Made by a program: the position numbers and the translations under genes
Source of the DNA: Antennarius striatus
Lineage: Eukaryota > Chordata > Actinopteri > Lophiiformes > Antennariidae
Direction of reading: 5' to 3'
NCBI RefSeq assembly: GCF_040054535.1
Contig: NC_090783.1
Location: 6,344,001 to 6,408,000 of the forward strand
DNA length: 64,000 nucleotides
Shown: positions 52,701-64,000 of the stretch, one piece after another
How the letters are laid out: each line of letters starts with the position of its first letter
Position numbering within the stretch: position 1 is the first letter of the stretch
Notes under the pieces: model-generated
What the model was told of the DNA's origin: nothing
What the model saw: the letters and a program-made list of their open reading frames with translations, nothing else
The model's database searches: none

Positions 52701-55700
52701 TCCATAAAAAAATGAAGGTCCTCTAAACATCTTCCAACGGAGTCTGAGGGATCTTGAATGCATTAAGAAGCCCGTATCGCTGCAATCCATCCATATCATA
52801 GGATATTATAAATTTGAATGGAAAAACATGTTTGAAGAGGATCGATTGACCTGGATCTATTAATGTGCAAATGGAAAATATGATCTTAAACTAGAATACC
52901 ATTAGAAAAAGAATAATGTAATGAGATATATGTGACAACAATTGTTACATGACATCCAAACAAGCAGAATGTCAACTTCTAAAAACTATTTTATTGGATG
53001 TGAAAACCTCAAAGGTTTATCCCTGACATTTACCACAACCCCCCCCCCGCCCCTCCAGCTGTTACCTTTTTTCTCTGGCTTCTTCTTACATTCATCTTTG
53101 GGAGGGGGGCTCTGGACAGAAGCAGCTGGGGAGGCGGAGGGTGCAGGACCAGAGGGTTTGGGAGGCGCAGACTTTGAAATGCACTCAACTCCGTTGTCAG
53201 CCAGTGGCATGGCCACCTCAGGTACTACAGGTGAGACGAAGGAAAAAGGTCAACAGAAATTTTTAAAAAAATGACAAATCACAGTCTGCAAGATTATATA
53301 ATCGTCTCTTATGACTGATGCACTGAGTTTCCCCAAATGTTAAAGCATTAAAAAGACAAAGGCAAAGCAGCCCTTCCATGAAAGAGATCATTTACTTTAC
53401 AAATACACTAAAGCTGCACTCTTCTTCGTGGCTCCTTTCCTGGTTGATTCAACATAATACAATGAAAATGATACAGGGGTTAGATTTATTTACACAGCCA
53501 GTGGGAGGACAGCTCTCCTGTTGCAAACAGTCTTGATGGGAAAATGAGTGTCCAAGTGAATGGAAACAAGGAAATGGAGCCATAAAGCACAAAACAACGT
53601 TCTACAAAAACTCGACAGCAAAAAATAACCCCTCATTTAAGGCGCCTGACGTTTCGATTCCTACAAAGTGTCGAGCCTGTGTCTGACAAACAGTGGTCTG
53701 CAGGCACACCGCTGTCACCATGATGTATTTTACTGACCTTAATTCTATGTTATGTTGGGACCTGAGATAGAGAGCCTTCCTGTTTACCTTGAAATTAAGT
53801 GCAATCACATTTAAAACTCACGTCGACATTAAAAACTGAACTTTTAAAATTTTCGTGACAGTGCTGACGCTTCACGGGCAAACGGTAAGATTTTACATTT
53901 GCACCATCATCTCTATTAAAACAATTGCAGATCGTTGTTGTGCCTTAACTCAGGCATGTTTTACACATCTCTACAAACAATAGAACCTCAGACAACGAGA
54001 CAACAAAGACAACTATTTACATACTGTCCCAAAAATTACACAGTTAAAAAATCTATTCATGTACACAATTCATTTTAATAGAGGCACTAATGAGCCCAGC
54101 ACAGTTTTAGAACTTCAGAACTATAACACTGAACTTCAACTGACTCTGGGTTTATCTATTTGGCAGCTGATGTGTTTTTCACAAGTCTCTATTATAACAA
54201 AGAACCCCTTTGAAAAATGTTCACAATTATCCATGTTTTGCTTCAAAGCCACTGAGAAAAACACAAAATTCAACAGAATTATATACAAGGAGTGGAAAAA
54301 CAGTGACAATCGTATTGGAACACATTAATGATCCAACACTAACATATGGAGTTACTTTGAATGAAGCTAAATTGTTTATTTAGTCCCCGTCCGTTATTGC
54401 ACCTTCCTTCTGGAAGACGTTACAGGCGTGTTAATGATCTGAACTACGTGACTTTAAACTTCAATGTATATCAGATGCACCAATGCTGACAGACACGAGA
54501 TCCTCATCATTAAAGCACTGGGATTACATTGAAAACAAAAACTCTGGCTATAATTGGATGAGGAGAGAATGCACGAGATTTTACCAATGATAGTGAAACC
54601 ACAAAATGCACTAATGAGCAACGACTGACATGAAATGCTCCCGAGTCAGACACGTCAAACCTCTTCCCATGAGCGGATGTAAAGGATAACAACATGAAGG
54701 TGTCGTCTCTTAAATACAAACACAAAATTCGATCTGCAGTGTAAACCTTTGATGGGAAGCAAACTAGACGTACCTCCCCTCCTCTTCTCTTTTTCCAGCA
54801 GCTGTTTTTTTAGCACCTCGATGTCATTCTTCAGTTTGGAGTTTTCCACCATGAGTTTCTTTTCTTCTCTGACATTGGCCTGGACAACTGTTGCAGAGCA
54901 AATTTTCATCACCTTTCAGAATGGGCTTATACCAACTGTAAATATACTACTGATGATGATTAGCAAGTGCTAATCATCATACTTTCCAAGTTTCCTTTGG
55001 CACTGTAGAAACCGTGGAATTGTCTGCTAGCAGCATGTCAAAATGATAAAATAGTCCTTTGCACTCTTAAATTACTGTACGCTTTTTCAGGTTAATGATG
55101 GAGCCAAACTCAGATGCTCGAGACAAACATTCAAACTTTACAATCCTGGTTTTTGCTTAATAATTTTATAGATTTTTTACTACTTTTAGGATTTAATCCA
55201 ATCATTTCTGCACATATCATTTTCTTACTTGGGGATTTTGGGGAGAATCTTATGGATATTAAAAACAAGTTTGTTTGTTTTTTACAGTTATATGTACGGG
55301 CCTTTTCTCAGATTAAATGTGTAGCATTGAAGGCTGAAAAAGATATTCCACACATCTGAAGAGTCTGGGATACATTTTCTGAATCAAGCTTGAAGACACT
55401 GTGGGAAAGATTCCGTTTTTTTTTTTAACTTTAAAAGGAATTTTATGTTATATATTTAAAGAATTGGGAGTTTAAGTGGTGCAACTCTTCAGACAAAAAC
55501 TTCTTACTATACAGAATTTACAACCTCAACACAAGCACTGTGGGATTTGAGATGTAGCCTAATGAGAAAATTTAGAAACTTAACTACTGATGACAGTAAA
55601 CCATAAAAGCAAACATGCTTTTCTTGAGGCGGTGTGTGTGTGTATTTCACTGACTGGCTTTCTCCTTCAGCAGCTGGACTTGTTGCTTGAGGTACTCGAT

Positions 55701-55760
55701 GAGCTGGTCGGCCTCGGCTGCTCGCTGCTCCAACCTCATCAAAGGATTGTAAGTGGACAT
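46565..55760 (-). CDS. aimp1: Aminoacyl-tRNA synthetase complex-interacting multifunctional protein 1, complete
   Basis: Six coding exons on the minus strand (55760-55655, 54887-54774, 53224-53066, 50762-50554, 48642-48474, 46731-46565) join in frame to 307 residues; human has 312. AIMP1 (p43) scaffolds the cytosolic multi-tRNA-synthetase complex, binding arginyl-tRNA synthetase through its N-terminal helix and tRNA through its C-terminal OB fold; the C-terminal part is also released as the cytokine EMAP-II. Visible: heptad-rich coiled coil (about 1-73), a low-complexity Pro/Lys linker (74-145) that differs most from mammals, the EMAPII/OB-fold domain from VDVSRLD (145-151) with HPDADSLYVEQVD and VVSGLVNH, the NLKPAKMRG and MVMCASS motifs, and the conserved EPDKELNPKKK C-terminal extension. 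The start at 55760 follows the human MANND start by alignment. An upstream leader exon allows a longer N terminus. Confidence 0.95.
48474..48642 (-). CDS. aimp1: AIMP1 coding exon 5 (OB-fold core)
   Basis: Acceptor CTCTGTGCAG, starts in phase 0 with MQNRMAILMCNLKPAKMRG, and ends at the donor CCAG|GTATTA. Encodes residues 197-252. Confidence 0.95.
49891..50010. repeat. direct duplication, copy 1 (AIMP1 intron)
   Basis: A block of about 120 bases starting CATTAGAAAAAGAATAATG recurs at 52900-53019 in the same orientation, roughly 90% identical by eye. Confidence 0.9.
50554..50762 (-). CDS. aimp1: AIMP1 coding exon 4 (start of the tRNA-binding domain)
   Basis: Acceptor TTATGTTAG; encodes residues 128-196, including the start of the OB fold (VDVSRLDMRVG), KHPDADSLYVEQVDVGE and the terminal NHIPIEQ before the donor CAG|GTAAAA. 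It is flanked on both sides by copies of a duplicated 120-bp block. Confidence 0.95.
52900..53019. repeat. direct duplication, copy 2 (AIMP1 intron)
   Basis: Second copy of the block at 49891-50010. Its right end is 46 bases from the end of coding exon 3, so it lies just inside the intron that follows that exon. Confidence 0.9.
53066..53224 (-). CDS. aimp1: AIMP1 coding exon 3 (low-complexity linker)
   Basis: Acceptor TCACCTGTAG and donor AAAG|GTAACA are both good, and the phases fit both neighbours. It encodes residues 75-126, a Pro/Ala/Ser-rich stretch ending in Lys-rich text (KDECKKKPEKKG). Homology to human is weak here, as expected of the linker, so the call rests on position, phase and composition. 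Confidence 0.85.
54774..54887 (-). CDS. aimp1: AIMP1 coding exon 2 (coiled coil)
   Basis: Acceptor CTGCAACAG, donor GGAG|GTACGT. Encodes VQANVREEKKLMVENSKL and the following KNDIEVLKKQLLEKEKRR, a clear match to the human coiled coil. Confidence 0.94.
55655..55760 (-). CDS. aimp1: AIMP1 coding exon 1 (N-terminal helix)
   Basis: Encodes the first 35 residues, matching the human RLEQKGAEADQIIEYLKQQV region. The donor GCCA|GTCAGT joins to exon 2 and creates isoleucine 36, as in human (EKAI). The transcribed exon probably begins at 55785, after the acceptor CTGTCTTTTAG. Confidence 0.93.
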
Positions 55761-56469
55761 CCTGAAGAAAGAGCGACCTAAAATCCTAAAAGACAGGAGA
55801 ACATTCTTGACTAAAGATTACTAAGGAGTTTTATAGTGCTGGGTTTGAGTACAGCACATCCCCACAAACTACACTCTAACACGAACACAGAGCGTAGCCT
55901 GCAAGCCGATCTATGTTCCATATAGTCCAAGATGACATACATTTAAACATCAGAGTGGCGTCTCCATGGCTGTTATTTCTTTTTTGAAATTCTAAAATTG
56001 CAAATTCTTAGCTTGGTCTCAAAGGCATGATGAGAGAGTCAAAAGATGTTTTTGAGTACTACTTTTTTTTCTTTTACTATGTCCTATGAAGATTTTTATT
56101 TACAAAATTGTCCCAAATTAAAAGAACAAGAGCCTTCTGTGCCATTTATATTCTTTTAACCTTTTTGGCAAAAGGAGTGCTTGCTTTCGAGATCACCGTC
56201 TATGGTAAGAAATGTTGGATATTAAATTGAGAATAAAAACAGCCAATATTGCTTCCAAACTCAAATTTATGGAAATATTTTAATATCAAATTTGGCAAAC
56301 CAGACTCATGAATGAAGTCCCAATTTACTTTGATGGTAACAACAGATTATCTATTCTCTCAACCCAGATTAAAATTATGCATATCTCTTTTGTTTTACTT
56401 TGAAGGGATTCTTCTACTAAGGGTCCACTCAACCAAATTACAACTGTCACTAGATTTGATGTAATATTT

Positions 56470-57060
56470 CTTTATCATGTTGAGCTTAAACAAATGACTT
56501 CTTGAAGAACGAAAAGAAGGATTTTTACAAGGCTGAGGCATGGGGAAGAAAACTTCTTACACATATTAAAGCGAGGCGCTGAAAAACAACAGCTGGCAGT
56601 AGATGAAAACAAAATGTTGGGGGATGAGGAAATTAGAAACACAAAAGAGCTGGGGTTGATAAAATCAAGGATCAAAGCATTGTTTTTAGAGAAACTGAAT
56701 TGATTTAAACAGGACCAGTGGTGGAGAAATGGAAAGAGCCACATAAAGGCTGATCTCATTTGGATAACCTCTTAAAAAGGGTCCTGGGGCCGAGGTATGG
56801 TCTGCAGCATTGTGACATGAAGATGTCATTCAGATTGTTGAAGGAACTTATGCCATTCTTCACTGTATGGAAACTCAAAGTCCCATCCAGCTCAGTCTGG
56901 ATCCGCAACTGTATAAAATTTGCTGATTGACATCCTAATGTAAACAGGGATGCTGTATCACCACACACGTCTTCCACAGTCTGCATAGGACATTTTATGT
57001 AATTTCTAAATGATAAGATCTCAGATGATACTCCGTCGCTGCACACAGACTGCAAGTGGT
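56470..57060. other. AIMP1 intron stretch with unexplained coding-like text
   Basis: Between AIMP1's leader and first coding exon, several fragments look like decayed protein-coding sequence: a + strand Lys/Glu-rich stretch around 56520-56720 and a minus-strand frame 57055-56756. They might be remains of a LINE, but I recognise no catalytic motif. Confidence 0.3.
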
Positions 57061-58941
57061 TTATCTGACTTTTTTATATATTTAATTTTTTAAATTAAAA
57101 CTGTTGCATTTAAACACCAACTTTCACTGGCAAGATGGCGCGTGAGAACAGCCACCAGGATAGATGAGCTTCCTCCTTTTAGTCCAACAGCAGGATGAAA
57201 AAAAAATTGTCTGGGAGGATGCTTCCCCACCTATCAGTTGATCACGACACAGAAAATGACCTGATAGAGCAGCATTCTAGCATCATCTAAGGGCTTGAGA
57301 AGGACCTACACATTCCAGCTCAGAGAAGCGATGAGCTGCGTAGCCTGCAGGGTCAGCAGATGTAGACAAAAGTTTGCAGTGTGCTTCTTTTACATAATTT
57401 CCATTTAATGATAGCCGTGAATGCACAGGCAAAGGAAATGAAACATGAAGGAATAACCACCAAAAATTAGCAAACACAAGCGTGTTAAAACAAAAGGTGT
57501 GGTAAAGTCATTACATGTCTAACATGCCTGTAACTGTACTTTATGACATTACTGCGAATGGGAGACACTGAGAAGAATAAAATGACCCATGGTTGACAAG
57601 TAACAACAGCAGAAAACCACAAAAACAAATGACCTCAAGTGGTAGTCATTATTTTTTTGTTAAAATGGTACTTGTAATTATAGAATGTTGAGTGATTATC
57701 TCAATAATACTATGTTTCCTTTTAACTTGTTTAGGGAAGAGATTCATGCACTGCTGTATTGAATTCAGAGCACTACTTTTACTAAGTGTGCCTTTACATG
57801 GAACTTAATTATTGTGGACTTTCTGACCTTTCAGATAGATCCTGACCAAAACTAAAGGTGAGAAAAAAATTCCAGAACCAACATCAGGTGTCTGATCCAA
57901 CAAAAACAGGTGGTTTGGGGCATGAAAAAAAAAAAAGCATGGTTCAGTTAGTTTACAGTATGAAAGCTATTTTTTTGTTTTGTTCAATAAAATTATGGGA
58001 AATTAAAGCAGGCTATCATGGCCATAAAACAATGAAGATAAAACACTAATGAATTTCAGAATGAGCACTGGTAATACATGGAGAGAAGAAAACACGAGAT
58101 ACAGCTCTAAAAAAAACAGCAGTCAGCTGTATAATAAATAAAACCCTGAAACTTTTAATTTATTTTGTGCAAATGTTCTTTCTGCAAAGATACGAGAAGA
58201 TGAGGGAGCAATGACACAAAACTACAGCAGCGGTTTGCAAATTTACACAATGCCCAAGTTGTACACAATGACCATATTTGAGAATTGTGCTTCTGAGACA
58301 TGGAGTAAGAAAGCTGAGATTTATTTTTACAATTTACACCATGAAAACCAAAAAATTTACTAATATGTAGCAATATGTAACTAAAGTCACAGCCAGAGAA
58401 ATGCTGACTTTAATTTCAACAATTATTCTCCCAGGGTTCTTGAAGATACATTAAATAGATGATACGTAGTATTTTCTTGTGTAACTGTAATGTTGATGCA
58501 TTTAATTGTTGTTGTCACGGTCAATATAAGCTACAACCTATTATTATAATTGACTATATAGGCTGAACTGTGAACCGATCAAAATGCTGCATGAGTAGTC
58601 AGCTTATGATACCAAGCCAGTCACTGTTGTGATTGAGATGTTTGAACAAATAAATATTTTTAGATAGTTATTACATAAATACATATTTGTATATTTATTC
58701 AATGTGTTTATTTTTTTTAACTCAAATTTTGAACTACTTATTTTTCAAAGTAATCTTGTCACGTTATTAGGGGTCACCATGATTTCATTAACTCAAGACT
58801 GATTTTAAAATGTACTCCAAATCAATTTGAATGATAAACACCGAGAACATGTTACATAATTCTTTGTAATCTAGTTCATATCTCTTTTGTGATATCTTTT
58901 TTCCTTGTCGCTTATGTTTTTTTTTGTTTTTTTTTACATGA

Positions 58942-59017
58942 TTCTTCTTCTTTTCCTTTCGGCTTTTCTCTTCCGGGGTCACCACAGTGAATCAATTGAC
59001 TCCATCTAACCCTGTCT
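58942..59017 (-). repeat. 3' tail of a second RTE-like LINE copy
   Basis: On the minus strand this encodes the family's terminal residues (DRVRWSQLIHCGDP) followed by the same AAAGCCGAAAGG-type tail as at 37548-37620. Only about 76 bases remain, so it is a severely 5'-truncated insertion in AIMP1's first intron. Confidence 0.85.
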
Positions 59018-59450
59018 TTATTTACATATTTATCTAAGGCGGTTTTATGCTTCATCAGTTTAAAGGCTATTTTTAATGAAACTTGCATTAATAACATTAT
59101 ACCTGTATATATAACATAATGGATTTTTCTGTCTTCTCTCTTTGTTTATTTGTCCATTCTTGATTATATGATCAATTCAAAAGATGAACTTTTTTTCTAT
59201 GATGCCTCAGATTCTGTAGTTTTGGTCACATGTAATGTAAGTGACGTGTCTTTAAATACACTAGTATAATAAAAGGTTTGTTAACGTGCTGGGAAATGTC
59301 AAAAGCAAACCAAAACTAACTGGACAAAACAAAAACAATGTAACAAAAACCTGCAAATACCCCAAAACATATCGTTTCACTGTTACTAGATCCAAATCAC
59401 GGAATTTGTGTAATAGACTGACGAAATAAAGATATTTTAATTTACTTTCT

Positions 59451-59772
59451 TTATGGGAAGGATTCACTATTGTTCATTAACTGAAACGGGTCTTCTGTTA
59501 GCTCCACTTCACAGTCTTCAACTAAAAATAGAGACAGGTAAAATCAGCTCATTTCTTGTGTAGATAATTTTAGCTGAATGCAATTGACATATTACTTTAT
59601 TTTTTAATGTACAAGTTAAAAAGAACACATAATATCGTTTTCAAAACTTACATAGAGCCTGAGCAGCTGCTCTAACACGTTTCAGGCTGTGCCCGGGTCT
59701 TGACAGCCTGCTCACGGACAGGCAGCTAACAGTCACCACAGACACGTCGCTCCGAGTACCCCGTAGATACAT
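59451..59772 (-). other. possible two-part 63-codon ORF in the AIMP1 leader
   Basis: On the minus strand an ATG at 59772 opens a frame to the donor at 59652. If spliced to an acceptor-like CTATTTTTAG before 59521, the frame continues to TAA at 59453-59451, giving 63 residues. The first half is Arg/Ser-rich, the second acidic. I recognise no family. It could be an upstream ORF of an alternative AIMP1 leader or chance. Confidence 0.2.
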
Positions 59773-59780
59773 ATAGCATC
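59652..59780 (-). other. aimp1: AIMP1 non-coding leader exon (5' end approximate)
   Basis: A perfect donor (TCTAT|GTAAGT, exon end 59652) lies in the right place for the AIMP1 first exon beside TBCK. Joined to 55785 it creates an ATG across the junction, in frame with and nine codons before the methionine at 55760. Confidence 0.6.
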
Positions 59781-59789
59781 AGGGTGTAG

Positions 59790-60165
59790 CATTGATCCAT
59801 CATACTCGCTAGCTAGGTTTTGTATAGATCGACTACTGTCTCGAATGATAAGGTGGCCACAGATATCGCCTGCCTCTAAATTACATAAATATAAAATTAC
59901 TCCCCAATAATACAAATTCAATTAATAGAAAACATTGTTCAGATGTAAACTGTTTTTTATTTTGACTTAAAAAGACGAACTTTTACTAAAACAAAGTGTT
60001 TTTTTGTACAGATTTTGTCTCACGAGTATGACGTCATCGGTCACGTTCATTCAGCTGTTCCTGTCATAGAGGCAGGAAAGGATTTCATTATTTTTAAAAG
60101 AAAATATTTTACCGATAATTTAAGGTTCGTTGTCTCGACATGCCCTTACGTGCTCTTAATTTACC
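59790..60165. promoter_or_regulatory. shared bidirectional promoter region of AIMP1 and TBCK
   Basis: AIMP1's leader exon (minus) and TBCK's probable leader (plus, donor ACC|GTGAGT at 60165/60166) lie back to back within about 400 bases. The same head-to-head pairing is known in mammals. The segment is not strongly GC-rich. The exact start sites cannot be seen. Confidence 0.65.
60029..60036. promoter_or_regulatory. perfect CRE (CREB/ATF site)
   Basis: TGACGTCA, a palindromic full-length cAMP-response element, lies between the two divergent genes. Confidence 0.65.
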
Positions 60166-60606
60166 GTGAGTAGACTTGGCTTTCTGGTGTAGTGCACATT
60201 GTGCCATTCATGACACGGCTCGGGTGAATGGGACAAGTATTGCCAGCACTTGGATGGGTGCTGACAGAGTGGATTTAAATGCAGCATCACTTTCATTGTT
60301 ACACCTCGGAGTTGTACAGCTGGGTTTAACTTCACCGTGATAACGTATTGACATACGTTATCAACCCGGTTATAGTGTAAATAATCGGGTTGGCACCTGC
60401 TCCATGCACCGTTTGAGCTTCAGTCAGAGGATCATACAGGCATGCTCATCTGAACAATACATTCTGTTCAACAACCAGCCTCATGCTGTCAGGTTCTGAC
60501 AGGTCCCCCTTCTATCTAGACCTGTCAAAACCCCATTGTCATTCATTGATTCTTTATCACACATCATTAATGTTATAATGAATTCTTGTTTCCCCCTCAT
60601 TATTAG

Positions 60607-63904
<3,298 letters not shown>

Positions 63905-63954
63905 GTCAGCCCTAACAGTTCACAACTATACAAGAAGTCTTACACTCACCTCAA

Positions 63955-63968
63955 CCCCCCCCCCCCCC
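63955..63968. repeat. poly(C) run in TBCK intron 9
   Basis: Fourteen consecutive C residues. Confidence 0.95.
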
Positions 63969-64000
63969 AACCGTTGTGCCTTTCCATACGACTGCTGTGA

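Noticed and set aside
59733..59921. 62-codon minus-strand frame in the AIMP1/TBCK promoter
   Set aside because: Extends through the presumed promoter; no homology, and its start lies upstream of any likely transcription start.

Overview
This is vertebrate nuclear DNA, almost certainly from a teleost fish. It has intron-rich genes with GT-AG splice sites, long CA/GT and TAGA microsatellites, and several teleost-type interspersed repeats (an RTE-like LINE, a Tc1/mariner relic, tRNA-derived SINEs). I cannot name the species from the sequence alone.

Three genes can be built exon by exon from conserved protein sequence. DKK2 (+ strand) has four coding exons between 5924 and 17960 and encodes a complete 248-residue secreted Wnt modulator with ten cysteines in each of its two domains. 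AIMP1 (- strand) has six coding exons between 55760 and 46565 plus an upstream leader exon near 59652-59780, and encodes a 307-residue scaffold/tRNA-binding protein of the multi-aminoacyl-tRNA-synthetase complex. TBCK (+ strand) starts at 60625; nine coding exons (about 310 residues, the pseudokinase domain) lie in the window and the gene runs off the right edge. AIMP1 and TBCK are head-to-head and appear to share a promoter containing a perfect TGACGTCA CRE; DKK2 and AIMP1 are tail-to-tail. This is the arrangement I recall for human 4q24, except that I see no GIMD1 (GIMAP-like GTPase) between AIMP1 and DKK2.

Region by region: 1-5400 is DKK2 upstream sequence with no gene seen. 5924-17960 is DKK2, with a 9.5-kb first intron that holds perfect hairpins and a degenerate teleost repeat. 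17961-19780 is its likely 3' UTR, with two Pumilio-type motifs and an AATAAA. 19.8-46.4 kb is a gene-free, repeat-rich interval: TAGA and CA microsatellites, retroposon tails, a tRNA-derived SINE, a repeat with AGGTCA half-sites, a 5'-truncated RTE-like LINE flanked by a perfect 16-bp target-site duplication, and a Tc1/mariner relic. 46.4-59.8 kb is AIMP1, with a roughly 120-bp direct duplication flanking its fourth coding exon. 60.0-64.0 kb is TBCK.

The three genes do not form a pathway. AIMP1 acts in translation and TBCK in growth/mTOR-related and endosomal processes (known family roles), and the two are probably coupled only through their shared promoter; DKK2 is a developmental signalling gene. 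The most interesting observations concern splicing and initiation: non-standard splice sites in all three DKK2 introns, an AIMP1 start codon created across a splice junction, and a TBCK leader whose acceptor choice switches between an upstream ORF and an N-terminal extension. I found no new multi-gene system, CRISPR array, rRNA or tRNA gene.
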